NCBI RefSeq assembly: GCF_003387535.1
Contig: NZ_QUNR01000001.1
Location: 682,001 to 746,000 of the forward strand
DNA length: 64,000 nt
Source: Paraperlucidibaca baekdonensis
GTDB lineage: Bacteria; Pseudomonadota; Gammaproteobacteria; Pseudomonadales; Moraxellaceae
Direction: 5' to 3'
Shown in pieces: positions 1 through 8,581 of the stretch. Every line of letters begins with the position of its first letter. The first letter of the stretch is position 1. A program made the position numbers and the translations under genes. The notes beneath the pieces were generated by a model. That model searched no databases. It saw only the letters and a list, made by a program, of their open reading frames with translations, and had not been told where the DNA came from.

Positions 1-31
1 GGCGCTACACGTTGGCCGCGCCTGAAAGAGC

Positions 32-526
32 TTAGCTGCGTTTTTTGCTGGTCCAGGCCCAAAGCATTTCGCAATTCACCGGCTGTTCGCCGGTGGCATC
101 GGTGAGCACCACCGGCACCAGCACCTCGCCCTTGGGCTCGTTGCGGATGCGATTAATGTCGTGCTGCGAGAGTGTCGCCACCGCGCGCAAATCGCCCGAT
201 GAGCGCCGCGTATAATCGACCTTCAGGGTTTTAATCAACGGCAGTTTGTCATCGGGCAGGTTCACGCCCACCACGAAGCCCGAGGCGGTCTCGGCCAGTA
301 GCGCCATGGCGGCGGCATGCACGCTATGAATGTGGTTTTGCACCTTGCGACGATTTTTCACGCTGACCACCACGCGGGTCTCGGTGATCTCTTCGTAGAG
401 CAGACCGGAGGTGCCCACATACGGCACAACACGGCCAAAAATCAACGACAACGCGCGTTGGCGCAAGCCCTTGGGCAGCGCCTGAAACGGCTTCATGGCA
501 CGCGTAATGTTATTGCTAAAGGCCAT
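32..526 (-). CDS. DUF4442 hotdog-fold thioesterase-like protein
   Basis: A 164-residue protein without signal peptide or membrane segment. The stretch HSVHAAAMALLAETASG (about residues 68-84) and the following basic beta strands (KTLKVDYTRRSSGDL) match DUF4442, a hotdog-fold family related to acyl-CoA thioesterases; substrate unknown. It ends at TTA 32-34. The start lies 5 nt downstream of the yajQ stop on the same strand, so the two are probably co-transcribed and coupled. A second DUF4442 protein lies just across the divergent yajQ promoter (1091-1588). Family call is fairly firm; the reaction is inferred only from the fold. Confidence 0.8.
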   Translation of the reverse strand: MAFSNNITRAMKPFQALPKGLRQRALSLIFGRVVPYVGTSGLLYEEITETRVVVSVKNRRKVQNHIHSVHAAAMALLAETASGFVVGVNLPDDKLPLIKTLKVDYTRRSSGDLRAVATLSQHDINRIRNEPKGEVLVPVVLTDATGEQPVNCEMLWAWTSKKRS

Positions 527-531
527 CGAGC

Positions 532-1020
532 TTAGTCCTTGAAGTTGTTAAATTGCAGCGGTAACCCGAGCTGTTGCTCGCGCAAAAAGGCCATCACGGC
601 TTGCAGCGCATCGCGTTTTTTATCACTCACGCGGACTTTGTCGCCCTGAATGCTGGCCTGCACTTTATAGCCATTTTCTTTCAGCAATTTGACGATTTTT
701 TTCGCGGTGTCGCTGTCTAAACCATCTTTGAGTTTGACGATTTGATGAATGAACTTGCCCGAGGCTTCCATTTTTTGCGGGTCGAGCACTTGCGGGTCGA
801 CTTTGCGCTTGAGCATATGCGCTTCGAGCATCGCCAAGACTTGTTCAACTTGAAAGTCTGACTCGGCGCTGAGTTTGATTTCTTTATTCTTCTCGTTGAA
901 AGTCACGTCGACTTGCGAGCCGCGAAAATCGAAGCGCGTGGCGATCTCTTTGGTGGTGTTTTGTACGGCGTGATTGACCTCATAGACTTCGAGTTCTGAA
1001 ACGACATCCATTGATGGCAT
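532..1020 (-). CDS. yajQ: YajQ family nucleotide-binding protein
   Basis: A 162-residue protein starting MPSMDVVSE, the usual YajQ N-terminus, followed by FDFRGS and the typical tandem alpha/beta domains; KDGLDSDTAKKIVK and the terminal LPLQFNNFKD are also family hallmarks. YajQ proteins bind nucleotides; some members bind cyclic di-GMP and act as transcriptional co-regulators, which cannot be assumed here. I chose ATG at 1020 over an upstream in-frame start because AAGGAG (1030-1035 on the minus strand) sits 9 nt before it and family members start this way. Divergent from the DUF4442 gene at 1091. Confidence 0.92.
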   Translation of the reverse strand: MPSMDVVSELEVYEVNHAVQNTTKEIATRFDFRGSQVDVTFNEKNKEIKLSAESDFQVEQVLAMLEAHMLKRKVDPQVLDPQKMEASGKFIHQIVKLKDGLDSDTAKKIVKLLKENGYKVQASIQGDKVRVSDKKRDALQAVMAFLREQQLGLPLQFNNFKD

Positions 1021-1090
1021 GGTAAAGTGCTCCTTTCGCAAAATTCGCTCGAGTGTAGCCGAAAGCGATCATTTATCCGAGGATGTCTGT

Positions 1091-1588
1091 ATGAAGGCGA
1101 GTCGCCTGCGCTGGTTGTTTAACTTCTATCCGCCGTATTTAGGGGCGGGTGTTCGCGTTGATCGCATCAGTGATGATTTCAGCGAAATCGATGTTTCCAT
1201 GAAGCTCACGCGCTGGAATAAAAACTACGTTGGCACGCACTTTGGCGGCAGCCTCTACAGCATGGTCGACCCGTTTTACATGCTCATCCTTATGGAGACT
1301 TTGGGCTCGCGTTACATCGTCTGGGATCAAGCCGCGCGCATCGATTTCTTGAAACCCGGCCGTGGCAAAGTGCAGGCGCATTTTCGTTTGCCCGATGGCC
1401 TGTTGGCGGATATCAAAAGCCAGGCTGCCCTTGGCGATGCCGTGCGTCCTGAGCTAAATATCGACATAGTCGGCGGCACGGGCGAGATCATCGCACGCGC
1501 GCACAAGACGCTTTACGTGCGCCTGAAACCCGAGCATCGCCCACCGGCGGCGGCTGAGATTAGCCGCCCGAATCAGGAGCTGAACTAA
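1091..1588 (+). CDS. DUF4442 hotdog-fold thioesterase-like protein (second copy)
   Basis: A 165-residue protein of the DUF4442 family. It carries a GTHFGGSLYSMVDPFYMLI segment (about residues 49-67), the hotdog helix region, then DQAARIDFLKPGRGKVQA. The start at 1091 follows GAGGA at about 1079-1083; the open frame extends upstream to 1019 but would overlap yajQ and its ribosome-binding site. The stop overlaps the start of the next gene (TAATG, 1586-1590), so it is coupled to the metallo-hydrolase. Probable role: hydrolysis or binding of acyl-thioesters, by fold only. Confidence 0.8.
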   Translation: MKASRLRWLFNFYPPYLGAGVRVDRISDDFSEIDVSMKLTRWNKNYVGTHFGGSLYSMVDPFYMLILMETLGSRYIVWDQAARIDFLKPGRGKVQAHFRLPDGLLADIKSQAALGDAVRPELNIDIVGGTGEIIARAHKTLYVRLKPEHRPPAAAEISRPNQELN

Positions 1589-2235
1589 TGGCTTTACGCT
1601 TTCGCATCCACCCCGTGACACCGTTTGAGCAAAATTGCAGCCTGATCTGGTGTGACGCCACTAATGAAGCCGCGCTGATTGATGCCGGCGGTGATGCCGA
1701 CCAGCTTTTGGCTTTGGTGAAAGCCGAAGGCGTGACGCTAACGAAGCTGCTCGTCACCCACGCGCACATCGATCATGCCGGCGCGGTAGCGGATTTGGCC
1801 GAGCATTTGCACCTGCCCATTGAGGGGCCGCACACCGGCGACCAGTTTTGGATAGACCGCCTCGATGACCAGTCGCGCATGTTTCAATTCCCCAGCGCGC
1901 GACCTTTTACGCCGTCGCGCTGGCTGGAGCAGGGCAATGAGGTCACCGTGGGCGCTGAGACGCTGCTGGTGCGTCATTGCCCCGGTCATACGCCCGGTCA
2001 TGTGGTGTTTATTTCGGAAAGTGCTGGCGTGAGTTTTGTTGGCGATGTGCTATTTGCCGGCTCGATTGGCCGCACCGATTTCCCCATGGGCAATCATCAG
2101 GACTTGCTCGATGCCATCAAGCGTGAACTCTGGCCGCTGCCCGATGACATGCGTTTTGTGCCCGGCCATGGGCCGATGTCGACCATTGGCCATGAGCGCC
2201 GCACCAACCCCTTTGTCGCCGATCGGCGCGGCTAA
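1588..2235 (+). CDS. MBL-fold metallo-hydrolase, glyoxalase-II-like (YcbL type)
   Basis: A 215-residue single-domain metallo-beta-lactamase-fold protein. The metal motif HAHIDHAG (about residues 53-60), CPGHTPGHVVF and GSIGRTDFPMGN, plus the terminal FVPGHGP histidine, match the small YcbL/glyoxalase-II-like group. Such enzymes hydrolyse thioesters such as S-lactoylglutathione; they lack the C-terminal glutathione-binding domain of classical GloB, so the natural substrate is open. Translationally coupled to the preceding DUF4442 gene by a TAATG overlap. Cytosolic, no signal peptide. Confidence 0.88.
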   Translation: MALRFRIHPVTPFEQNCSLIWCDATNEAALIDAGGDADQLLALVKAEGVTLTKLLVTHAHIDHAGAVADLAEHLHLPIEGPHTGDQFWIDRLDDQSRMFQFPSARPFTPSRWLEQGNEVTVGAETLLVRHCPGHTPGHVVFISESAGVSFVGDVLFAGSIGRTDFPMGNHQDLLDAIKRELWPLPDDMRFVPGHGPMSTIGHERRTNPFVADRRG

Positions 2236-2723
2236 GCTAGCGCTTTGTCGCCGCTATAGCGTGTGATGATCAGCGGCAAGCTCAGTGCGTATTCGCTATC
2301 GAGCAAAGCCTCGGGGCAATGCTTAAGCGCCGCGGGAATTAAGAGCGATGGCTGAGCCTGGCTGATGCGCACCGCGTTGCCAGCAAATTGCAGATGCAAT
2401 GGGTTGCTGCGACGCCACAGCGCAAAGCGCAGAAAATGCCCAATGATGCCGGTGCGCTGCATCAACGCCACGCGAATGCGGCCATCATCATCGTTGCTAA
2501 TGCTGACGCTGGTGGCCATGAGGTAGCGGTCGTCGACCTGTACGAGGTAACGCGGCTGGCCAAAAAAGCGCCAGAGTGCGCGCCAAAATAACCAGCGCTG
2601 CCAGCGTCCGGCGCGTGCTTGCGGTGCGCGCGATGCCCACGCGCGCCAGCCCACATCGATCCGTGCGCCCGGAATGTCGCCGTGCGGGTGGTTGATCGTT
2701 AAGCGGTGAAACAAGTCGGTCAT
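2232..2723 (-). CDS. Hypothetical protein downstream of lipA
   Basis: A 163-residue protein I do not recognise. With the ATG at 2723 it starts 31 nt after the lipA stop on the same strand; the open frame continues upstream but would run inside lipA. It is rich in Arg and Trp (WRAWASRAPQARAGRW, LFWRALWRFFGQPRYLVQVDDRY), with no signal peptide. The core looks like a compact alpha/beta protein (YLVQVDDRYLMATSVSISNDDDGRIRVAL). It overlaps the 3' end of the convergent metallo-hydrolase gene by 4 nt. Its position suggests co-transcription with lipA; no function can be assigned. Confidence 0.7.
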   Translation of the reverse strand: MTDLFHRLTINHPHGDIPGARIDVGWRAWASRAPQARAGRWQRWLFWRALWRFFGQPRYLVQVDDRYLMATSVSISNDDDGRIRVALMQRTGIIGHFLRFALWRRSNPLHLQFAGNAVRISQAQPSLLIPAALKHCPEALLDSEYALSLPLIITRYSGDKALA

Positions 2724-2754
2724 GCGGTGACAGTCCGTAAGCGCGAAAGCCGCA

Positions 2755-3789
2755 TTAGTTAGCCTGCGCCGCTGATGCGTTGGCACCGAGCGTTGTGACA
2801 TCGACGCCGGCAAATTGCAGGTCGGCATGATAGCTTGAGCGCACCATGGGCCCACTGGCAATGTTGCGGAAACCGAGCTGTCGGCCATAGGCAGCGTAGC
2901 GTGCGAACTCGTCGGGATGCACAAAGCGATCGACCGGCGCGTGCGTTTTCGACGGCTGCAAATACTGGCCGATGGTCACCAAATCAACATCGTGCGCCTT
3001 CAGATCATCGAGCAATGTCAAGACTTCCTCTTCGGTCTCGCCAATGCCGACCATGAGGCCGCACTTGGTGGCGATGTCGGGGCGCTCCTGCTTGAAGCGC
3101 TTGAGCAGTTGCAGCGAGTGTTGGTAGTCGGAGCCGGGGCGAATGGCCTTGTACAGGCGCGGCACGGTTTCGATGTTGTGATTGAAAACATCAGGCGGGC
3201 ATTCGCTAATCAGGCGCAGCGCAATGTCCATTCGGCCGCGAAAATCCGGCACGAGGATTTCCATTTTGGTGGCTGGGTTGAGCTCACGCACGGCGGTGAT
3301 GCAGTCGACAAAATGTTGCGCGCCACCATCTTTTAAGTCGTCGCGATCGACCGAGGTCACCACCACGTATTTGAGTTTTAAGTTGGCCACTGTTTCGGCC
3401 AAATTGCGCGGCTCATCGGCATCGAGCTGGTTCGGGCGACCGTGCGCAACATCGCAAAATGGGCAGCGCCGTGTGCAGATATCGCCCATGATCATAAACG
3501 TCGCGGTGCCGCCACCAAAGCATTCCGCGAGATTCGGGCAGGCCGCTTCTTCGCAGACCGTGTGCAGCTTTTGTTCGCGCAGCAAGCCTTTGATGCGGCT
3601 AACCTCAGCGGGGTTTTTAATGCGCACACGAATCCAGTCGGGCTTGCGCGGCATCTCCTCGGTGGGGATGATTTTCACCGGAATACGCGCCATTTTTTCC
3701 GCGCCACGCAGCTTCACACCGGGCTCAATGCGCACCGGGTTGGGGCTAGGCACGGTGGTAGCGGATTGGGGCTGGCTGGTGTTGCTCAT
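2755..3789 (-). CDS. lipA: Lipoyl synthase
   Basis: A 344-residue radical SAM enzyme that inserts two sulfurs into protein-bound octanoyl groups to make lipoyl cofactors. Both iron-sulfur motifs are intact: the auxiliary cluster cysteines C79, C84 and C90 ([12 protein letters not shown]) and the radical [11 protein letters not shown] at C105, C109 and C112. I chose ATG 3789 (MSNTSQPQ); an upstream start at 3900 adds 37 atypical basic residues. Unlike the usual gammaproteobacterial order, it is about 13 kb away from lipB and is followed by an unknown gene. Divergent from sthA. Confidence 0.96.
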   Translation of the reverse strand: MSNTSQPQSATTVPSPNPVRIEPGVKLRGAEKMARIPVKIIPTEEMPRKPDWIRVRIKNPAEVSRIKGLLREQKLHTVCEEAACPNLAECFGGGTATFMIMGDICTRRCPFCDVAHGRPNQLDADEPRNLAETVANLKLKYVVVTSVDRDDLKDGGAQHFVDCITAVRELNPATKMEILVPDFRGRMDIALRLISECPPDVFNHNIETVPRLYKAIRPGSDYQHSLQLLKRFKQERPDIATKCGLMVGIGETEEEVLTLLDDLKAHDVDLVTIGQYLQPSKTHAPVDRFVHPDEFARYAAYGRQLGFRNIASGPMVRSSYHADLQFAGVDVTTLGANASAAQAN

Positions 3790-3961
3790 GACGGGCCATC
3801 GCGTAACAAAATGAGGGCTTGAGTGTAGCCTAAATTGCATGCGCTTGCGCTTTTTCAGCACGCCGCGAAAAGCCGTTCTTTGGTTGAATAAGCCAGACAA
3901 ATGCTGCCAAAAACACTACTCTAAAGGTCAGATTAAAAGACAGCACATGAGGCAATAGAGC
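3790..3961. other. Intergenic region between divergent lipA and sthA
   Basis: A 172-bp non-coding gap that should hold the promoters of lipA (minus strand) and sthA (plus strand). I could not identify convincing -35/-10 pairs or an operator. GAGG at about 3951-3954 sits roughly 8 nt before the sthA ATG and serves as its ribosome-binding site. Confidence 0.5.
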
Positions 3962-5347
3962 ATGTTAGCGCGTTATGACGTGGTGGTTATTGGGGCGGGG
4001 CCTGCGGGTGAGGGCGCGGCCATGAAGCTAGTCAAAGAGGGCCAGCGGGTGGCGGTCATCGACCAGCTTGGCGAGGTCGGCGGCAACTGTGCGCATGTCG
4101 GCACCATCCCTTCAAAAGCGCTGCGCCAAACCGTCTATAACCTCATGCGTTTTCGCCGCGACCCGTTGCTCTCGCGCATGTCTGAAATCCGCACATTACC
4201 ATTGTCGCAAGTGCTGGCGCGCGCGCACAAAGTCATCGACACGCAAGTCAGCACCCACCATCGATTTTTTGAGCGTAATGACGTCGATTTATATTTCGGC
4301 GAGGCGCGCTTTGAGGATGCCCACACGCTCAGCGTGCTGACTAGTGAGGGCGTTGTCGAGCGTATTGGCTTTGAGTCGGCGGTGATTGCCACGGGCAGTC
4401 GGCCGTATCAGCCGGCCGATATCGACTTCAATCATCCGCGCGTGTTCGATAGTGACAAGATTTTGAAGCTCGATTATCCAGTCAATAAGCTGATTATTTA
4501 TGGTGCCGGCGTGATTGGCTGCGAATACGCATCGATCTTTGTCGGCTTGGGCTACAAGGTCGATTTGGTCAACACGCAGCCGCAGTTATTGTCATTTTTA
4601 GATGCCGAAATTGCCGATGCGCTGTCGCATTATTTGCGTGATTTAGGCGTGCTGATTCGCAATCAAGAAGAATATAGCCAAGTTGAAACGCAGGATGATT
4701 GCGTGGTCTTACACCTGAAATCGGGCAAGAAAATTAAGGCCGATGCCATCCTGTGGTGCAATGGTCGCGCCGGCAATACCGAGACGCTGAATTTGCAAGC
4801 CGTGGGCCTCAGTGCCAATAGCCGCGGGCAGATTGCCATTGATGAGCGCTACAACACTGCCGCAGCCAATATCTACGCGGCAGGCGATGTCATTGGCCCG
4901 CCGGCATTGGCATCAGCGGCTTATGATCAAGGCCGTTGCGCCGCAGCGCACATCACTGGCAGCCAAGATGTACCCTATGTGGAGGAGGTGCCGACCGGCA
5001 TTTACACCATCCCGGAAATCTCCTGCATTGGTCGCACCGAGCGGCAGCTCACCGAAGACAAAGTGCCTTACGAAGTGGGCCAGTCGTTTTTCCGGCACTT
5101 GGCGCGCGCGCAAATCTCTGGCGATGTGGTGGGCATGTTGAAGGTCTTATTTCATCGCGACACACGCGAGATTTTGGGTATTCATTGCTTTGGCAATAAC
5201 GCCGCCGAGATTGTCCACATTGGTCAGGCGGTGATGAATCAGCCAAATAACTCCATCGAGTACTTTGCCAATACCACGTTTAATTACCCGACCATGGCCG
5301 AGGCGTATCGCGTGGCCGCGCTCAATGGCATGAACCGGTTGTTCTAA
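3962..5347 (+). CDS. sthA: Soluble pyridine nucleotide transhydrogenase
   Basis: A 461-residue flavoprotein of the pyridine nucleotide-disulfide oxidoreductase family. It has an N-terminal FAD motif (GAGPAGEG), a central NAD(P)-binding motif ([13 protein letters not shown]), the FAD-contacting AAGDVIG and a C-terminal dimerisation domain. The signature [16 protein letters not shown] has Thr where disulfide reductases have the second redox cysteine, typical of SthA, which passes hydride between NADPH and NAD. Cytosolic. Single gene, ended by a strong hairpin at 5391-5417. Confidence 0.95.
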   Translation: MLARYDVVVIGAGPAGEGAAMKLVKEGQRVAVIDQLGEVGGNCAHVGTIPSKALRQTVYNLMRFRRDPLLSRMSEIRTLPLSQVLARAHKVIDTQVSTHHRFFERNDVDLYFGEARFEDAHTLSVLTSEGVVERIGFESAVIATGSRPYQPADIDFNHPRVFDSDKILKLDYPVNKLIIYGAGVIGCEYASIFVGLGYKVDLVNTQPQLLSFLDAEIADALSHYLRDLGVLIRNQEEYSQVETQDDCVVLHLKSGKKIKADAILWCNGRAGNTETLNLQAVGLSANSRGQIAIDERYNTAAANIYAAGDVIGPPALASAAYDQGRCAAAHITGSQDVPYVEEVPTGIYTIPEISCIGRTERQLTEDKVPYEVGQSFFRHLARAQISGDVVGMLKVLFHRDTREILGIHCFGNNAAEIVHIGQAVMNQPNNSIEYFANTTFNYPTMAEAYRVAALNGMNRLF

Positions 5348-5390
5348 GCAGCGGCGAGCAGCTGTTTACTAGTCCCGCCACGCTATATAT

Positions 5391-5417
5391 AAAGCCGCCT
5401 CATTTGGGCGGCTTTTT
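5391..5417. terminator. Bidirectional rho-independent terminator
   Basis: A 9-bp perfect stem (AAAGCCGCC / GGCGGCTTT) with a 7-nt loop, followed by T residues on the plus strand and preceded by A residues. It lies between the convergent sthA and BASS-transporter genes and can serve both. Confidence 0.9.
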
Positions 5418-5422
5418 AGTCG

Positions 5423-6277
5423 TTAGCTATTGCGCGCGTGCATCCATTTGGCAAACGCGCCCGCGGTGAAGAACATAAACACGCCATAGACCGCGGCCGG
5501 GATGATCATGGTCGCCGACACCATGGCGCCCACGGCCATCGCTAGCGTGGTGTTATGCACGCCCAGCTCAATGCTGATGGCGGTGGATTGCGGGCCATCG
5601 AGGCCGGCGAGCTTGGCAATGCCAAAGCTCACGCCCATCGCCAGCACATTGAGGCTGAGTACCGCGAGACCAACGCTGGCGAGATTGCCGAAGATGTGTT
5701 CGCGTTCGGCCCAGAGTGCGGCAAACACCACCAGCACAAAAAACACCATGGCGATCTTTTTCACCAAGGGCTCATTGCGCAGCGACCACGCCTGCGCGCG
5801 GCTGCGCACCCACATGCCGATGCTCAGCGGCAGCAAGGTGATGAGCAGGATTTTCACCACAATCGGGCCCATGGCCACGGTGTATTGCGCGTCGCCGGCC
5901 ATAAACCATTGTGTGGCGAGATCGAGCAGCAGCGGCACAGTAAATACGGCAGCCACGCTGCTGATGGCGGTCATGGTCAGCGACAGCGCGGTATCGCCTT
6001 TAGCCAAATGCGTGAGCATATTGGCGGTGGTGCCACCGGGCGATGCGCCGAGCAAGACCATGCCGACCGCGAGTTCCGGTGGCAGTTTAAAGAGTAGCGC
6101 CAGGCCAACCGCGAGCAAGGGTGAGATGACCAATAAATTGGCCATGCCGATGGCAACGCCGCGCGGGTAGACCACCACGCGGCGAAAATCATCGAGCGTG
6201 AGGGCTAAGCCGAGGCTAAATAAAATCACGAAAAGTGAGATGGGCAGAAGCACTAAGATGAAAACGCTGTCGCTCAT
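5423..6277 (-). CDS. Bile acid:sodium symporter family (BASS) transporter
   Basis: A 284-residue integral membrane protein with about nine hydrophobic segments. The segment GASPGGTTANMLTHLAKGDTALS (split across residues ~77-99) is the crossover helix and sodium-site region of bacterial BASS transporters; a second conserved region, ELGVHNTTLAMAVG, is near the C-terminus. These carry out Na+-coupled uptake of organic anions; the substrate cannot be told from the sequence. Single gene, no partner. Confidence 0.9.
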   Translation of the reverse strand: MSDSVFILVLLPISLFVILFSLGLALTLDDFRRVVVYPRGVAIGMANLLVISPLLAVGLALLFKLPPELAVGMVLLGASPGGTTANMLTHLAKGDTALSLTMTAISSVAAVFTVPLLLDLATQWFMAGDAQYTVAMGPIVVKILLITLLPLSIGMWVRSRAQAWSLRNEPLVKKIAMVFFVLVVFAALWAEREHIFGNLASVGLAVLSLNVLAMGVSFGIAKLAGLDGPQSTAISIELGVHNTTLAMAVGAMVSATMIIPAAVYGVFMFFTAGAFAKWMHARNS

Positions 6278-6359
6278 GGCATGAACCTAGATTATTGTTA
6301 TGCCTCGATCATGCGTGAGGCCAGCGCTAGGCTCAAGCCTTAAATTTCAAATATGTAAA

Positions 6360-6923
6360 CTAGCGAAATGCGCGCCGTCCCACGGCATTGGCAATGGCGC
6401 GTTTGGTTTGCGTGGGGTGGGCAATGACCGGGCCCCAGACCACTTCGCCAGTGGTCAGCTGCATGCCCACACGGCCAATATTTAGGCTGCGACCAAAGCG
6501 CCCCTGCTGCACCCACACGGCGCTGAGTTGCGTCAGTGCAATATGACGCTCGGCGCGTCCGGCTAAGCCTTCGCGCACCAAAATTCGGCGCGGATTGACG
6601 CGCACGACATTGCTGGTCTGGCGCAGCACGCCAAATAGGCCAATGGCCATCCACAGCAACCAGCCACCGCCGCCGCCGGCCAATACGCCAGCCATTGCTA
6701 AGGCACTGTGGGTGCCCCAAAACGCGGCAATTGGCCAGGCACCGGTGGCCACGTAGCTGTCGCCATCGGAGAGGGTGTTTGATGTGTTGGATGAGATTTC
6801 GTGAAGTCGTTCGGTGGGGCCGCGCGTATCAAAGCGCGGGGCTTTGCCGGCGGGTAGGCCATCGGTAATGGCCTCAAGAGCGCGCAAACTGCGACTAGCT
6901 ATCTGCCAATGACTCATGAGCAT
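6360..6923 (-). CDS. Membrane-anchored PH-like (bPH) domain protein
   Basis: A 187-residue protein with a polar N-terminal third, two hydrophobic segments (about residues 66-105, including a glycine run) and a C-terminal domain resembling bacterial PH domains (VVRVNPRRILVREG ... ALTQLSAVWVQQGRFGRSLNIGRVGM). Such proteins are small inner-membrane proteins of unknown function. ATG at 6917 has a better spaced GAG than the one at 6923, so the true protein may be two residues shorter. The 82 bp between it and the upstream BASS gene shows nothing recognisable. Confidence 0.65.
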   Translation of the reverse strand: MLMSHWQIASRSLRALEAITDGLPAGKAPRFDTRGPTERLHEISSNTSNTLSDGDSYVATGAWPIAAFWGTHSALAMAGVLAGGGGGWLLWMAIGLFGVLRQTSNVVRVNPRRILVREGLAGRAERHIALTQLSAVWVQQGRFGRSLNIGRVGMQLTTGEVVWGPVIAHPTQTKRAIANAVGRRAFR

Positions 6924-7017
6924 GTACTCAGTGGGCTAGGACAACTTCACTATAGAATAGGGCGTTTCAGGGGGTCTGCAAGGCTTTCGTGCGAAATATG
7001 TTGTGGCTTTGTCACGC

Positions 7018-7048
7018 ATAAAAAAGCCCCGACCGAAGCCGGGGCTTT
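7018..7048 (-). terminator. Rho-independent terminator of the porin gene
   Basis: A 9-bp stem (AAAGCCCCG / CGGGGCTTT on the plus strand) closing a short loop, followed by a T-run when read on the minus strand. It lies 24 bp beyond the stop codon of the DcaP-like porin. Confidence 0.88.
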
Positions 7049-7071
7049 GTGCATCACAGGTTGGCGATCGT

Positions 7072-8373
7072 TTAGAAGCTGTATTTGGCCATGCCTTGGA
7101 CGCGATCTAAGCTACCTTTGTCGCCATTGTTGAGTTTGCGCTCGCTGCGCAGATACTCAAAGCCAATGTCGAACTTTGGTGCCACTGTGTAAATGACGTT
7201 CACAAGACCTGAGACATTGCTTTCAGTGTCGGTGGGTGATTCGAGCCCGTTTTCATAGTCGGCTGTGAGGCCAGAGACTTGAAGGTTCGAGCGCCATTTG
7301 TCATTCCACATGTGGTGGTAAGTCACATAGGCCGCTGTAACATCATTAGTCTCGATCTCACCATTGGCATCTAGTTTGGCGTCGCCAATGAGGCCAAGCG
7401 CGACATAGCGACCAATACCGGTGCCATGAGTTGCCATGAAGCGAATATCGTCATGGCTGCTGAGTTTGACTTTACCCGATACGCTTATGCCGCCACCGAA
7501 AGCTGTGTCAGCGCCACTTGCGGCATTTTTATCTTTTAATTGGCGCCCTAGAGCTGCCACCGACACATGACCGAAGTCGGCTTTATGGGTGTAGCGTGCA
7601 ACGACATCAGGCAAGCTGCTGTCGTTGTTAGTGGCAGGGCCAGCGGCACCTAAGAACGATTGTGGGTTTTCCAGAGCTACTTGGAAGCTACCGTTGGTGT
7701 AGCGTACTTGAGGTTGGCGACCAAACACAGTGCCATCGGTTGCTCCCACAAACTCAACCGTATCTGGGAAGGCGCCCAAGTCTTGGAACGTAGTCCACGT
7801 TTGACCAATTAACCATTTGTCATAGGTAATGAAAGCATGACGCAAGGTTGGCTCATAGCGGTTGGTGGCAACTTCGGTGCCAGATCCGCCTGTTAAAAAA
7901 TCGAACTCAATAAAACCACCGATCTTTTGGCCATTGCCGGCATCGGTACTAGTTTTGACATTAAAGCGCGTGGTTTTCGCATGTGCATCTAAAACGCTGC
8001 TACGTTTACCAGTGACATTGGCTGCATTGGTTGCACCTGCTGTGGTATTAAATACAGGTGTTTGTGATGGCAGGTGGATATCGCGTGCTACAACATTGGC
8101 CTGCTCACCATCTGAGTAACTCGAGTACAAGGCATCGATACGAATATAGCCACCAAAACTGAAGCTAGTATTGCCAATTTGTAGTGAGCTGGCTGAACCT
8201 GGCTTGGCTACCGCAGCGGGTGCAGCGGATTTTTGCTGAGCAACTTGCGCTTCAAGCTGTTCTAGGCGATCGCGCAGGGCGGAAATTTCGCTGCTGGCAT
8301 CGGCGAATGCAACACCAGGAAGCAGGGCAGCGGCGAGTGGGGTGAGTAGAGCAAGTTTGGTCAAACGTTTCAT
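7072..8373 (-). CDS. DcaP-like trimeric outer-membrane porin
   Basis: A 433-residue secreted protein starting MKRLTKLA with a signal peptide ending near VAFA (residue ~24). Next comes a short coiled coil (about 25-44, ISALRDRLEQLEAQVAQQ), then a beta-barrel with FGGYIRIDALYSSYS, RFNVKTST, GFIEFDFLTG and IGQTWTTFQDL. The coiled coil plus this barrel start is the pattern of the DcaP family, which forms trimeric channels for organic acids. It ends in KYSF, an aromatic outer-membrane insertion signal. GGAGAA precedes the start. Divergent from acs, suggesting a role in carboxylate uptake. Its more A/T-rich codon choice fits high expression. Confidence 0.88.
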   Translation of the reverse strand: MKRLTKLALLTPLAAALLPGVAFADASSEISALRDRLEQLEAQVAQQKSAAPAAVAKPGSASSLQIGNTSFSFGGYIRIDALYSSYSDGEQANVVARDIHLPSQTPVFNTTAGATNAANVTGKRSSVLDAHAKTTRFNVKTSTDAGNGQKIGGFIEFDFLTGGSGTEVATNRYEPTLRHAFITYDKWLIGQTWTTFQDLGAFPDTVEFVGATDGTVFGRQPQVRYTNGSFQVALENPQSFLGAAGPATNNDSSLPDVVARYTHKADFGHVSVAALGRQLKDKNAASGADTAFGGGISVSGKVKLSSHDDIRFMATHGTGIGRYVALGLIGDAKLDANGEIETNDVTAAYVTYHHMWNDKWRSNLQVSGLTADYENGLESPTDTESNVSGLVNVIYTVAPKFDIGFEYLRSERKLNNGDKGSLDRVQGMAKYSF

Positions 8374-8581
8374 GTTTTTTATTCTCCGACGCAAAGTGGT
8401 CAAATCTTGTATACCCGCCGGTTGACACAATCTGTATTAGCCCTTGGTCTGTAGTGCTTAGGTCTATGGCGATTTTTTAGGCGCTCACGGGGTCAGTGAT
8501 ACGAAAGGCTAATGCAGGCTTAGACATTGCCGAGGCATACTCGGTGTTGAGCAAATAATTCTAAACATAAGGAGTCGCACC
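8374..8581. promoter_or_regulatory. Divergent porin/acs regulatory region
   Basis: A 208-bp gap between the porin (minus) and acs (plus) starts. It holds a perfect 5-bp inverted repeat, CCGAG-GCATA-CTCGG, at 8530-8544, 37 bp before the acs start; a TTGACA box at 8422-8427 without a good -10; and AAGGAG before the acs ATG. Control of acs by the neighbouring CrbS/CrbR pair is known in other gammaproteobacteria; that the repeat is the CrbR site is only a guess. Confidence 0.5.

Noticed and set aside
5502-6170. Long plus-strand open frames inside the BASS transporter gene
   Set aside because: Their compositions are antisense-like (runs of Ser/Thr/Ala or His/Arg), and the minus-strand frame has the full family sequence.
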